Positions 21,205 through 34,019 of a stretch of DNA of 64,000 nt are shown here, piece by piece (the stretch's first letter is position 1; every line of letters starts with the position of its first letter). Source of the stretch: Artemia franciscana (Eukaryota; Arthropoda; Branchiopoda; Anostraca; Artemiidae); NCBI RefSeq assembly GCF_032884065.1, contig NC_088867.1, positions 22,636,281-22,700,280 of the forward strand. The letters run 5' to 3'. Below the pieces are notes generated by a model. It searched no databases and was not told the DNA's origin. It saw nothing but the letters and a program-made list of their open reading frames with translations. Both the position numbers and the translations under genes were made by a program.

Positions 21205-22388
21205 TTTAACTACGTAAAACTTGCGAATATACAACATTCTTTGCTGTCCCATTGTCTGTGCATATAAATAGATTGTCAGGTTTACCGACTCTTGAACATG
21301 CAACATATAATGGTCCATGGGAAAACAATCCGTATTCAGATCTATACCTCATGATTCTAATGATTGCCCTTGAGCTTTGTTGATGGTGATTGCTAATCGA
21401 CCATTCCCTGAGTCGCCATCGTCATTTATATATCCCCCTGTGCACCCCGGCGTCCCCTTTGTAGTTATGTCCCTGTGTCCCGGTCGTCATTTATATTCCC
21501 TGTGTCCCGGTCGTCATTTGTGTCCCGGTGTTCCAGTCTGTGATTTCTCTTTGAGTGTCCCGGGCGTCATTTATATTCCTTGTGTCCCGGTGTCCCGGTC
21601 GTCATTTATATCCCCCTGTGCCCCCCGGCGTCCCCATTGTAGTTGTGTCCCTGTGTCCCGGTCGTCATTTATATTCCCTGTGTCCCGGTCGTCATTTGTA
21701 TCCCGGTGTCCCGGTCTGTATATACATTCGTTTTTTAGTTTTCTTTTTCTCCTTTATTTTTTTCCTTTTTTCTTTTTTATCTTTTTTAGTTTATTTAGAT
21801 TTTTAGATTTTTTAGTTTTTTTATTAGTTTTTAGTTTTTTTGTAGTTTTTACCATTTTTTTAGTTTTTTTAGTTTTTTTTTTTTACTTATGTCCTGGTCG
21901 TCATTTATACTCCCTGTGTCCCGGTCGTCATTTGTGTCTCGGTGCTTTGTTGATTGCTAATTTATATTATATTTATATTTATATTTTTTATATTTATTAA
22001 TATTTTTTTAGTTTTCTTTTTCTCTTATTTTTCAGTTTTTTCCTTTTTTTTAGTTTTTTCTTTTTTAGTTTTTAGTTTTTTTTGTTTTTTACCTTTTTTT
22101 AGTTTTTTTAGTTTTTTAGCTTTTTTATTTTTTTTATTAGTTTTGTTTTTTTTGTAGTTTTTGCCTTTTTTTAGTTTTTTTAGTTTTTTAGCTTTTTTAT
22201 TAGTTTTTAGTTTTTTAGCTTTTTTAGTTTTTTTTCTTTTTAGTTTTTTTTGTAGTTTTTACCTTTTTAGTTTTTTTCTTCTTTTGTATTAGTGTGAAAT
22301 AATTCAGACGTCATATGCGGACAAACACGACGTCACTCGACAGACAGACAGACAGACATAACCCACAAACAACTTATTTTTATATATA
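20983..22388 (-). mobile_element. Non-autonomous Helitron on the minus strand, probably complete
   Basis: Its 3' end is the CTAG at 20983-20986, next to a hairpin with a perfect 13-base-pair stem (GTTGGGGTGGCGC, loop TTC, 20988-21016). Moving toward its 5' end it holds: the GC-rich tail; (AT)n (21133-21200); the helicase tail (21205-21400, including the complement of SHGQ-type codons and the INKAQG end); the GACCGGGACAC minisatellite (21400-21715 and 21890-21950); T-rich minisatellite; then TGACGTC sites and the complement of TATATATAAAAATAAG at 22368-22385. The exact 5' end is uncertain, because the next bases (TTATTGATAT) differ from the usual TC start. Confidence 0.65.
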
Positions 22389-22817
22389 TTTATTGATATT
22401 TTTTTAGTTTTCTTTTTCTCTTTTATTTTTCAGTTTTTTCCTTTTTTTTAGTTTTTTTCTTTTTTAGTTTTTAGTTTTTTTTTAGTTTTTTACCTTTTTT
22501 TAGGTTTTTTTTAGTTTTTTTAGTTTTTTAGCTTTTTTAGTTTTTTTTATTAGTTTTTATTTTTTTTGTAGTTTTTGCCTTTTTTTTATTTTTTTCAGTT
22601 TTTTTTTAGTTATTAGATTTTTACCTTTTTTTAGTTTTTTTTTAGTTTTTAGCTTTTTTAGTTTTTTTTTCTTTTTAGTTTTTTTTGTAGTTTTTACCTT
22701 TTTTAGTTTTTTTCTTCTTTTGTATTAGTGTGAAATAATTCAGACGTCATATGCGGACAAACATGACGTCACCTGATCCACAGATCCACACACAGACAAC
22801 TTATTTTTATATATATA
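22389..22817 (-). mobile_element. Extra Helitron 5' end without its own 3' end
   Basis: It contains the T-rich minisatellite (units such as TTTTTAGTTTTTTAGC), then GACGTCATATGCGGACAAAC, TGACGTCACCTGATCC and the complement of the 5' terminus up to 22817. The CTAG of the next copy follows immediately, so the 5' TC is lost or was displaced by that insertion. The block repeats at 25065-25485. Confidence 0.6.
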
Positions 22818-23738
22818 CTAGCTGTTGGGGTGGCGCTTCGCGCCACCCCAACACCTAGTTGGTGGGGGCGCTTCGCGCCCCCCCCAAGCCCCCCCGCGCG
22901 CGTAAGTCGTTACACGCCATAATAGTTACGCGCCATTGTAGTTGTGTCCCTATGTCCCACCTGTGAATATAGATATATATATATATATGGTTTTAACTAC
23001 GTAAAACTTGCGAATATACAACATTCTTTGCTGTCCCATTGTCTTTGCATATAAATAGATTGTCAGGTTATCCCCCTGTTTCCCCCGGTGTCCCCGTTGT
23101 AGTTGTGTCCCTGTGTCCCGGTCGTCATTTATATTCCCTGTGTCCCGGGTCCCGGTCATCATTTGTATCCCGGTGTCCCGGTCTGTATATACATTCGTTT
23201 TTTAGTTTTGTTTTTCTCCTTTATTTTTTTCCTTTTTTTTTCTTTTTTAGCTTATTTAGATTTTTAGATTTTTTAGTTTTTTTTATTAGTTTTTAGTTTT
23301 TATTTCTTTTTAGTTTTTTTGTCCCGGTCGTCATTTATATCCCCCTGTTTCCCCCGGTGTCCCCGTTGTAGTTGTGTCCCTGTGTCCCGGTCGTTATTTA
23401 TTTTTTAGTTTTTTACCTTTTTTTAGTTTTTTTAGTTTTTTAGCTTTTTTATTTTTTTTATTAGTTTTTAGTTTTTTTGTAGTTTTTGCCTTTTTTTTAG
23501 TTTTTTTAGTTTTTTAGCTTTTTTATTAGTTTTTAGTTTTTTTTGTAGTTTTTGCCTTTTTTTAGTTTTTTTAGTTTTTTAGCTTTTTTATTTTTTTTAT
23601 TAGTTTTTAGTTTTTTTTGTAGTTTTTGCCTTTTTTTAGTTTTTTCAGTTTTGACGTCACCTGATCCAGTTTTTTCAGGTGACGTCACCTGATCCACGAT
23701 CCACAGATCCACAAACAACTTATTTTTATATATATAGA
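22818..23738 (-). mobile_element. Non-autonomous Helitron, copy D, complete on the minus strand
   Basis: The 3' end CTAG (22818-22821, preceded by A) is followed by the perfect GTTGGGGTGGCGC hairpin. The 5' end is GA/T at 23737-23739, the complement of A/TC. Inside: GC-rich tail, short (AT)n, about 70 bases of helicase tail (complement at 22995-23070), two minisatellites, and the palindrome CAGGTGACGTCACCTG (23676-23691). Length 921 bases, almost the same as copy A (927). Confidence 0.75.
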
Positions 23739-24613
23739 TAGTTTTTTTTTTTACTTATGTCCTGGTCGTCATTTATACTCCCTGTGTCCCGGTGCTTTGT
23801 TGATTGCTAATCGAACATTCCTTTTGTCCTGGTCGCTTTCTCTTTGAGTGTCGTCATTTATTTTTTTCTTTTTTAGTTCTTTTAGTTTTTACCTTTTTTA
23901 GTTTTTTTTAGTTTTTAGTTTTTTTAGTTTTTTACCTTTTTTTAGTTTTTTTAGTTTTTTTTAGTTTTTTAGCTTTTTTATTTTTTTTATTAGTTTTTAG
24001 TTTTTTTGTAGTTTTTGCCTTTTTTTTAGTTTTTTTAGTTTTTTAGCTTTTTTATTAGTTTTTAGTTTTTTTGTAGTTTTTGCCTTTTTTTAGTTTTTTT
24101 AGTTTTTTAGCTTTTTTATTTTTTTTTATTAGTTTTTAGTTTTTTTTGTAGTTTTTGCCTTTTTTTTCTCTTTGAGTGTCGTCATTTATTAGTTTTTTCC
24201 TTTTTTTTTTAGTTTTTTATTGGTTTTTACCTTTATTTTAGCTTATTTTTCAGTTTTTTCCTTTTTTTTAGTTTTTTTTATTTTTTATTTTTTTTAGTTT
24301 TTTACCTTTTTTTAGTTTTTTTAGTTTTTTAGCTTTTTTACTTTTTTTATTAGTTTTTAGTTTTTTTTGTAGTTTTTGCCTTTTTTTAGTTTTTTCAGTT
24401 TTTTTTTTAGTTTTTTATTGGTTTTTACCTTTATAGTTTTTTTAGTTTTTTAGCTTTTTTATTTTTTTTATTAGTTTTTAGTTTTTTTTGTAGTTTTTGC
24501 CTTTTTTTAGTTTTTTCAGTTTTGACGTCACCTGATCCAGTTTTTTCAGGTGACGTCACCTGACACATCCATCCATCCATCCACAGACAACTTATTTTTA
24601 TATATATAGAAGA
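23739..24613 (-). mobile_element. Helitron fragment with 5' end, T-rich interior and no 3' hairpin
   Basis: It starts with sequence matching 21868-21955 (a T run, then ACTTATGTCCTGGTCGTC and TCCCTGTGTCCCGG), passes through long T-rich minisatellite, and ends with the palindrome CAGGTGACGTCACCTG (24547-24562) and the 5' terminal block near 24590-24613. No GC-rich hairpin belongs to it. Confidence 0.55.
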
Positions 24614-25482
24614 TATATAGATTTATATTTTTATATTTATTAATATTTTTTTAGTTTTCTTTTTCTCTTATTTTTCAGTTTTTTCCTTTTTTTTAGTTTT
24701 TTCTTTTTTAGTTTTTAGTTTTTTTTTGTTTTTTACCTTTTTTTAGTTTTTTTAGTTTTTTTAGTTTTTTAGCTTTTTTAGTTTTTTTATTAGTTTTTAG
24801 TTTTTTTTTAGTTTTTGCCTTTTTTTAGTTTTTTCAGTTTTTTTTTAGTTTTTAGTTTTTTACCTTTTTTTAGTTTTTTTTAGTTTTTTAGCTTTTTTAG
24901 TTTTTTTTCGTTTTAGTTTTTTTGTAGTTTTTACCTTTTTTAGTTTTTTTTCTTCTTTTGTATTAGTGTGAAATAATTCAGACGTCATATGCGGACAAAC
25001 ACGACGTCACTCGACAGACAGACAGACAGACATAACCCACAAACAACTTATTTTTATATATATTTATTCATATTTTTTTAGTTTTCTTTTTCTCTTTTAT
25101 TTTTCAGTTTTTTCCTTTTTTTTAGTTTTTTTCTTTTTTAGTATTTAGTTTTTTTTAGTTTTTTACCTTTTTTTTAGTTTTTTTTAGTTTTTTTAGTTTT
25201 TTAGCTTTTTTAGTTTTTTTTTATTAGTTTTTATTTTTTTTGTAGTTTTTGCCTTTTTTTATTTTTTTCAGTTTTTTTTTAGTTATTAGATTTTTACCTT
25301 TTTTTAGTTTTTTTTAGTTTTTTAGTTTTTTTTTCTTTTTAGTTTTTTTTTTGTAGTTTTTACCTTTTTTAGTTTTTTTCTTCTTTTGTATTAGTGTGAA
25401 ATAATTCAGACGTCATATGCGGATAAACATGACGTCACCTGATCCACAGATCCACACACAGACAACTTATTTTTATATATAT

Positions 25483-25485
<3 letters not shown>
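24614..25485 (-). mobile_element. Duplicate of the 21955-22817 block, two Helitron 5' ends in tandem
   Basis: Two successive units, each with T-rich minisatellite, GACGTCATATGCGG, TGACGTCA sites and the complement of the 5' terminus (at about 25040-25058 and 25465-25485). They match the units at 21955-22388 and 22389-22817 in order and in small details: the first of each pair has (CAGA)n plus CATAACCCACAAAC, the second has CACCTGATCCACAGATCC. The last 5' end is a clean GA/T at 25484-25486. Confidence 0.65.

Positions 25486-25557
<72 letters not shown>
25486..25557. repeat. (AT)n microsatellite between two Helitrons
   Basis: About 72 bases of AT between the 5' end at 25485 and the CTAG at 25558. 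Confidence 0.9.
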
Positions 25558-25558
<1 letters not shown>

Positions 25559-26099
25559 TAGCTGTTGGGGTGGCGCTTCGCGCCACCCCAACACCTAGCT
25601 GGTGGGGCGCTTCGCGCCCCCCCAAGCCCCCCCGCGCGCGTAAGTCGTTATGCGCCATATTAGTTACGCGCCATTGTAGTTGTGTCCCTGTGTCCCACCT
25701 GTGAATATAGATAGATTTATATATGTGTTTCAAACTACGTAAAAATTGCGAATATACAACATTTTTGGCTTTCCCACTACTGGGAGCTTTCCGTTTCCAA
25801 TTGCCAGCAATTGATCTGAAAATGTTTGACCAGAGTCATCGTTTTGCAATCGGACACGCATATTTGTAGTTAATTTTAATATTTTTACGTGTGCCCATAA
25901 ATTAGAATTTTTCAGGCAAGCATTCATTTCGTCTGCAGGAGTTAAACTACGTAAAAATTGCGAATATACAACATTCTTGGCTTTCCCATTGTCTGTGCAT
26001 ATACAAAGCCGTATGTACTAATAATGACGTCATATGCAAACGCTCTTTTTACAAACAAACAAACATGCATACACACAACTCGTTTTTATATAGATAGAT

Positions 26100-26740
26100 A
26101 GATAGGTAGATACAATACAAATTAACTGCGTAAAACTTGCGAATATACAACATTTTTCGCTGTCCAATTGTCGCTGGATATAAATAGATTGTCAGGTTTA
26201 CCGACCCTCGAACATGCAACGCACAATTGTCCATGGGAAAAACAATCAGTATTAAGATCTATACCACATTTTTCTAATGATTGACCTTGAGCTTTGTTAA
26301 TGGTGATTGCAAATGCTAATCGAATTGGGAATTGCAATCTTTTAAATTGAAAAGGCAGATCCATTGGAATCATGGGAATGCGAGGAATAAGAACAGCCTC
26401 ACCCTCAAAAGGCCCTGTCAAGATTGTGGCCTCTATTAGGTTTTCCATTGTTTTTTTTTTACGGCAAGTCGCGTGCCATTGCAAAGCTTTGGTGGGTTGA
26501 TATTTCTTGAAAGTATTATTGGTACGCCTATTTTTAGTTGTAGCACGTGTGGTGGAAACCCTGAAAGATCTATGGAATTTAAAAATTCAGATGGATAATT
26601 AACCGCTTCATTTGGTTCCAAAACTGTGTCGACTGACTTGTAAAGGACTGCCTGGTCTCGAATCTTGGTCAAAACAATATTGTTGATTTCGTGGACGTCT
26701 ATATTTTTGGGTGCGAGAATCGCTCTTTCACTTAGCTATT
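26100..26740 (-). pseudogene. Helitron Pif1-like helicase C-terminal third in copy H
   Basis: Two overlapping frames (26436-26672 and 26122-26484) form the end of the helicase: VDTVLEPNEAVNYPSEFLNS, PPHVLQLKIGVPIILSRNIN, then GEAVLIPRIPMIP, FPIRLAFAITINKAQG, SHGQLCVACSRVGKPDNLFI and a stop after YSQVLRS. FAITINKAQG and CVACSRV correspond to helicase motifs V and VI of the Pif1 family. One frameshift in the poly-A run near 26455 breaks the frame; otherwise this is the best preserved helicase end in the window. The Walker A motif is absent, so no ATPase activity is possible from this copy. Confidence 0.8.
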
Positions 26741-27155
26741 TATTATTTTTATAATTTTTTAGAATATTCGGAAATACTTTTTCAATCAATTAATTTTTGG
26801 ACGTCACTAAATTACAGAAATCAGCAGGTAGTTGTATATGTCCTGAAATTGAGTCTATCGTATCATAAATGTCTTTTTGTTCCGACGTTAACTTGGAAAT
26901 GTTATTTTGTACATACGACAATAGATCATTCGTACTGTAGCTTTTTTCACGATCCAATTTATATTCCCTGTGTCCCGGTCGTCATTTGTGTCCCGGTATC
27001 CCAGTCTGTAATTTCTCTTTGAGTGTCCCGGTCGTTATTTATATTCCCTCTGTCCCGGTCGTCATTTGTGTCCCGGTCTGTAATTTCTCTTTGAGTGTTT
27101 TTTCTTTTTAGTATTTTTTAGTTTTTTACATTTTTTCTTTTTTCAGTTTTCTTCT

Positions 27156-27506
27156 TTATTTTTCAGCTTCACTATGAAATACATATCGCCGAACCTTTGT
27201 TTTTTTAACTAAAATCTGGTAGGCATTGATGACCTTATAAGAGTCAAAATCCCAAACCCAATCATCATCGCTATCATTTTCAGTTTTGATATGTTTTGAC
27301 TCTCGCTGTCCAGGTGGATCTTCATCTAACTGCGCGGTTTTGCGTTCTTTAGCCTCAAGCCTGTTTCCTTGCTGTTCTTTTGATTCCTCGGCACGCTTTC
27401 TTTTCTGACTTTCTCTATCAGCAGCAAGTTTTTTGGCATAGACTCTTTGAGCATCTTCATCGGCTTTTGCCATTGTAAGTTCATCAGTCATTTTAAACTT
27501 AAACAT
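27156..27506 (-). CDS. 116-residue highly charged ORF near the 5' end of Helitron copy H
   Basis: The ORF is intact with a methionine start (a second ATG six codons in). Residues about 10-60 are rich in K, R, E and Q with regular spacing (RKRAEESKEQQGNRLEAKER), predicting a helical or coiled-coil segment. Residues 65-90 hold an acidic NDSDDDW stretch; the tail is basic. Lysine/arginine-rich helices are common at the N-termini of Helitron proteins, so I infer a leftover of the parent's first exon or N-terminus. It sits about 170 bases inside the 5' terminus, next to CRE-like TGACGTCA sites that could act as promoter elements. No catalytic motif. It may be expressed or may be chance survival. 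Confidence 0.45.
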   Translation of the reverse strand: MFKFKMTDELTMAKADEDAQRVYAKKLAADRESQKRKRAEESKEQQGNRLEAKERKTAQLDEDPPGQRESKHIKTENDSDDDWVWDFDSYKVINAYQILVKKTKVRRYVFHSEAEK

Positions 27507-27672
27507 TAATAGATTTCTACGTGAACATATATGTCTTAAATATCTTTAATGACGTCACCGTCATAGCAAAAATGACGACAACTAACTTCATGACGTCAGC
27601 CGACACAGAAACATGACGTCACCTGATCCACAGACAGACACACAGACAGACAACTTATTTTTATATATATAG

Positions 27673-28867
<1,195 letters not shown>

Positions 28868-29576
28868 AAAAAAAGCAAATTTTTTCAACTGAAAGTAAGG
28901 AGCAACACTAAAACTAAAAATGAACAGAAATTATTCCATTATATGAAGGGGGCAGCCCCCTATTTAATACCTCACTATTTCAGCTACAGTTTGACTCTTT
29001 GTCACAACTCTAATATTTAAAGTAATGAAAACTTTAGCGTCAAGAGCGTGGTATTCAAAAGAGAGCAGCCCTTTTCGTATAACGGGATAATTTCTTTTCG
29101 TGTTAAGTTTTATGTTGTTTAACAAAATGGCTATCTTAAAATTTTTATTGGACGACTTTTGGAGGAGGGTGCTCTGGGGGGAGGGGAATAGCTACCATCC
29201 AATCTTTTTGGTCACTTAAAAAGGCCACCAGAACTTTTAGTTTCAGTTCAAATGCCGATATTCTAGGACCACTGATTCGATACGATCGCCCAGGAAAAAA
29301 AAAACAGTCAAGAAACAAATAAACACGCATTGGTCATCTTCTGGCAAAAAATGCAGATTCAACATTTTTATAGATAGAAGCTTGAAACCTCTACGATATA
29401 GTTTTCTGATACGCTGAAATAGATGCTGTGATTTTCATTGAGATTTTTTGGTTTTTACGGGTGTTTCCGCCCTTTTCCGAAAATCAGGTAAATTTTTCAG
29501 GCTCGTGTCTTTTGATGGGCAACACTAAGCTTAATGTATCTTAAATATTTGGAGTCAGTATACTAAACCAATTGTT
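28868..29576 (-). mobile_element. Foldback element FB1, first part, interrupted by an array element
   Basis: It starts with the inverted-repeat core (CAACTGAAAGTAAGGAGCAA at about 28886 to the opposite arm near 29110), then the single-copy section (CAAACAAATAAACACGCAT at about 29309) as in the 5735-6840 copy. It stops at 29576, where the array element begins; the element's remaining end is at 31823-31925. Confidence 0.6.
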
Positions 29577-31822
29577 ATGGCACTTGGTATTAACCAAGTG
29601 ACATATAGTGATCTCAAATCCTGTCGGTCTGTCTGTCTGTCCCGGTTTTGCTACTTTAAGCACTGCCAGGTAAGCTAGGACGATGAAATTCGGCAGGTAC
29701 ATCGAGGACCGGAACAGAATAAATTAGAAATAGTTGTTTTACCGATTTGACTATCTGGGGAGGGGGAGGGGGAAGTGGGGGTCGGTTAATTTAGAAAAAA
29801 TAGAAAAAATGAAGTATTTTTAACTTACGAACGGGTGCTGGGATCTTAATGAAATTTGATATTTGGAAGGATATTGCGTCTCAGAGCTCTCATTTTAAAT
29901 CCTGACCAGATCCGGTGACATTGGAGGGAGTTGGAGGGGGGAGCCTAAAATCTTGGAAAACGCATAGAGTGGAGGGACCGTGATGAAACTTAGTGGGAAA
30001 AATAAGCAGAAGTCCTAGATACGTGATTAACAAAACCGGAACGGATCTGCTCCGTTTGGGGGAGTTGGGGGGGGAGAATTAATTCTGAAAAATTAGAAAA
30101 AATGTGGTATTTTTAACTTACGAAGGAGTGATCGGATCTTAATGAAATTTCATATTTAGAAGGACCTCCTAACTCAGATATCTCATTTTAAATCCGACCG
30201 GATCTAGCGTCGTTAAGGAGGGCCAGTTGGGGGGGAGCCGGAAATCTTGGAAAATACTTAAAGCGGAGAGATCAGGATGAAACTTGGCGGGAAGAATAAA
30301 AATAAGTTTAAAATACGTGACTGACATCCGGAACGGATCCGCTATGGATCCGGTGATATATTGAGGAGTTGGGGAGGGAACCTTAAAATCTTGGAAAACA
30401 ATTAGAGTGGAGGGATCGGGATGAAACTTGGTGGGAAAAATAAGCAGAAGTCCTATATACGTGATTGACATAACCGGAACGGATCCGCTCTATTTGGGGG
30501 AGTTAGGGGGGGGGTTAATTCTGAAAAATTAGAAAAAATGAGGTATTTTTAACTTACGAAGGAGTGACCGGATCCAGCGTCATTGGGGGGGGGGGGATCG
30601 GAAATCTCCGAAAACACTTAAAGCGGAGAGATTAGGATGAAACTTGGTGGGATGAATAAAAACATATCCAAGAATAGTGACTCACATAACCGGACTGGAT
30701 CCTTCCTCTTTGGTGGAGTTGTAGTAATTCGGAAAAATTAGAAAAAATGAGGTATTTGCAACTTACAAACGGGTGATCAGATCTTAATGAAATTTGATAT
30801 TTAGAAGGATCCCTTGCTTTAGAGCTCTTATTATCTGGTAACATTGGGGGGAGTTGGAGGGGGAAACCGGAATTCTTGGAAAATGTGAAAATTGAGGTAC
30901 CTTTATCTTACGAATGGGTTATCGGATCTTAATGAAACTTGATATATAGAAGGATCTTCTGTCGCAGATGCTCCATTTTCAATTTGGATTGGATTCGGGG
31001 ACATAGGGGGCTGGAGGGGAAAACAGAAATCTTGGAAAAAGCTTAGAGTGGAGAGATCGAGATGAAACTTGATGGGAAGAATAAGCTCAAGTTATAGATA
31101 CGTGATTGACATAATTGGAACGGATCTGTTCACGTTGGAGGAGCTGGGGGGTGTTGATTTGGAAAAATTAAAAAAAAATGAGGAATTTTTAACTTAAGAG
31201 CGGCTGACCGGATCTTAATGAAATTTGATGTTTAGAAGGAACTCATGTCTCAGAGCTCTTATTCCAAATCCCAACTAGATCTTTTGACATTGGGGGGGGG
31301 CTGGAGGGAGAAACCGAAAATCTTGGTAAGCGCTTAGAGTAGAGGAATCGGGATGAAACTTGGTGGGTAGAATAATCAAATGTCGTAGATACGTGACTGA
31401 CGTAACCGTACTGGATCCACTCTCTTTGGGGAAGTTAGGGGTTTAGTGTTCAGTGCTTTGGCAAGTTTGGTGCTTCTGGACGTGCTACGACGATGGAGAT
31501 TGGTATGCGTGTCCGGAAGCTATACAAATTGACTTGATAAAGTTTCCCGATTAGACCATCTGGGGAGCTCAAGGGAGAGGAAAAATTAGAAAAATGAAGT
31601 ATTTATAACTTACGAGTGGGTGATCGGATCTAAATGAATTTTGATAACTAGGAGGACCTCGTGACTCAGAGCTCTTATTTTAAATTCCGACCGGCATTAA
31701 GCCTCCGATTTTCCTTTTAAATCAATCTATTGATTCTTAGAATTTTCCTAGAGCTCATACCATATGAGCTCTTGGCTCGTCCGGTCTCGTCACAAGTGCC
31801 ATATGAGCTCTTAGCTCTTGTT
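29577..31822 (+). mobile_element. Array element AE, copy 2, inserted in FB1
   Basis: Left border ATGGCACTTGGTATTAACCA, which forms a short palindrome (CACTTGGT ... ACCAAGTG), then a (CTGT)n run and GACGATGAAATTCGGCAGG. The interior is about seven diverged tandem units of roughly 290 bases, each with CTTACGAACGGGTGATCGGA-, GATGAAACTTGGTGGGAAGA- and ACGGATCCGCTC-like blocks. The right border is CATATGAGCTCTTGGCTC, then GTGCCATATGAGCTCTTAGC and TCTTGTT. The flanks rejoin FB1 sequence, so this is an insertion. No protein; ORFs here repeat with the unit. It could be a satellite-bearing non-autonomous element of unknown class. Confidence 0.6.
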
Positions 31823-31925
31823 TTTATGTATATGTTGAAATCAAAATTCCGTTTATTAGTTTCGTTACTATTGAGCCGCGTCGGTTCTGACATACAGTTT
31901 GTTACCACCAACTATTTGAAATAAA
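31823..31925 (-). mobile_element. Foldback element FB1, resumed after insertion
   Basis: TTGAAATCAAAATTCCGTTT, then ACTATTGAGCCGCGTCGG and CAGTTTGTTACCACCAACT match the end of the 5735-6840 copy. Confidence 0.6.
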
Positions 31926-33945
31926 ATAGTTAAAGGTCTATTGTTGCAACCATAGACTTTGGGCAAAAGAACCAATCTTATCTACAGTAGGTAATAAATA
32001 AGATAATTTCGTAAACCACATTGACCTGCCATAACAAAGAACATCGTTCGTTTGTTTGTCATAGATAATCGAAAGTGGCCTGCTTTTTGAGTTACGTTTT
32101 TGTTGTTATTTTTCGCTTTTGAAATTTTTGGTTTTGTTAATTCTGATTTTATCTGTTGTTTTCTGTGCAGCACAGTTTTTTAGGTTTTAAAATTCTTCAG
32201 AATTTGGCTTTTATTTTTCTTTATTTTTAATTGCCGCGTTGTTTGTTTCTATCATTTTGTTTTCATCCTGCTTCTTTCGTTTGCATTTTCTTTCAGAGAA
32301 AGTGAACGTGTCACCTTGTAACTTTGTCTAACAGCGGTGAAAAGGGAAGCGGTTGTCCTCCCGAAATATTCGTATTGGCCAGTGTTATTGTCGTCCTTAA
32401 AAAATCTCATTCTCGATATAAATTTCTTTAATTTTCATTTTTTGTTAAACCCTGAATCCTCCTCAAAAATCGTTTTCAATACTAGATCGGTTTTTACACT
32501 GATTTTCTCCTACTCTGCCTGGACTTAATTTTTAGATTTTGTTTTTCTTGTCCCAGAGGCAGTAAATCATACACGGATTTGCTAAAAGTTCTCTTACAAG
32601 GAGCACATATTTTTTCTTATAGAAATATCAACAGCGATTAGGAATATGAGGATTATTAACAAGTGCTTTCACTTAGTATCCTAGAAACGTTAAGGTTTTA
32701 ATCGAAGCTGAATATTTTCGTCGACAAAAGTAAATGTTTCCGAGATTTCATTACGTTAGACAATATTTGTAACAGAACTATGGTCGATAGTAAAAACAAG
32801 GTCGCGCTAAAATCAGTCCTTTGGTGCCAGTTTGCTACCCTTGTGGATCTAAGTATGGGGAAGTAGCTAGTCAATGAAGTTTTCCAAGAATTTAAAGTAA
32901 TGAACTTAGGGATACTGCTCACTTTTTCGGGTAACTAAATATAGACAGGTAAAATAGATAAAAATATAAATGCAATGGCAGTACCTTCATGAATACAAGA
33001 TTATGATGGCCAAAGCTAAATACATAGCGAATGCCTTCGGCCCCAGACCCACCCCAAAGTTTCGTGAAGATTACGATTTCTTCTATAATTTCTTATATTC
33101 TATATATCATTTGGAATTTTTGCATTCTTTTAAATTTTTTCTTCTAAATGCAATGCTTAATTGTACGTGTTCGCTAGTGGAACAGTTATTTATCAAAACT
33201 GGTGAGCTAGGAAAACTAAAGTAAACAACCAAGGCCTGTAACAATATAAGACACTGCTGACAATTCCTCTTGGAGCTACCCTTTGTATCCTACAGAACTA
33301 AATTCAGCTTTATCAGACAAAACTGAACTAAACAGCCCATAAATGTAAAAATATAGGAGACTTCTGACAACTCTTCTTGGAGCTGTCCTGTTTTTGAACA
33401 AAAATAAATGAAGATCAATCTCCATGATTATGGCACCCGAGATTCGAAGTCTAACTTATTTTATTTACTTTATTTACGCCTGATCTGTGGTAAATAGAAT
33501 GAGATAACTTCAATCAATAAAGCCCTATGCCCTCCGATTTAAATTTTATTTTCAATCTTTAAATATCCTTCAATTTTTGTCAACTTACAAAATTTGAAAT
33601 AAAGTAATATATATATATAGCTACCAAGCTTCTAAATTGTAGAACACGTATAGCTCTAAATATTATACCTTGTTGAAATCTAGAGAGTCCTAAGATTTAA
33701 AATCTGACTAAGTAGATGGGCCTAGGGAGCCCTATGCCTCAACCTCCCTTCTCCCCGACCAAGTAAGCATAAATGACCAGGTAATGCCTTAATACAATGA
33801 GGATTATTCAAAGATATCTTGGAGAACATTGATTCTAATTATCGATTGTAAACATCAAATAAAGCTGGGAGAATAGTACAGGTCGCAGTAAAGAAAAATT
33901 AATAAAATGTCCGCAATATAACTCTAATGTTATCTCTTTTTTCAG
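31926..33945. other. No confident gene; weak ORF at 32970-33224 (+)
   Basis: The plus-strand frame from about 32982 reads YLHEYKIMMAKAKYIANAFG and PRPTPKFRED, which is protein-like and follows a CAG that could be an acceptor. It has no donor, it is not in phase with the exon at 4046, and the rest of the frame is low-quality. I do not call it. The remainder holds nothing supportable. All of this would be intronic if the two-exon gene is right. Confidence 0.3.
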
Positions 33946-34019
33946 ATATGAAATCTTCGAAAACACCCAAAAAGACCAGGAACAAGATTCTGAAGTACGA
34001 CTTAACAAGTTGAGGAAAG
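33946..34019 (+). CDS. Candidate second coding exon (74 bases) of the host gene starting at 4046
   Basis: The exon is bounded by a strong acceptor (pyrimidine-rich TATCTCTTTTTTCAG ending at 33945) and a strong donor (AAAG|GTAAAA, GT at 34020-34021). With one base completing the AGA codon started by exon 1, it encodes YEIFENTQKDQEQDSEVRLN followed by KLRK: acidic/polar, likely helical, and free of stops. It leaves phase 1. Exons this short with consensus sites on both sides rarely arise by chance, yet phase agreement alone has a one-in-three chance. I could not identify the next exon. The protein family is unknown. Confidence 0.5.

Noticed and set aside
32970-33224. Possible exon reading YLHEYKIMMAKAKYIANAFG
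   Set aside because: Start and end lack a convincing splice pair and its phase does not fit the 4046 exon.
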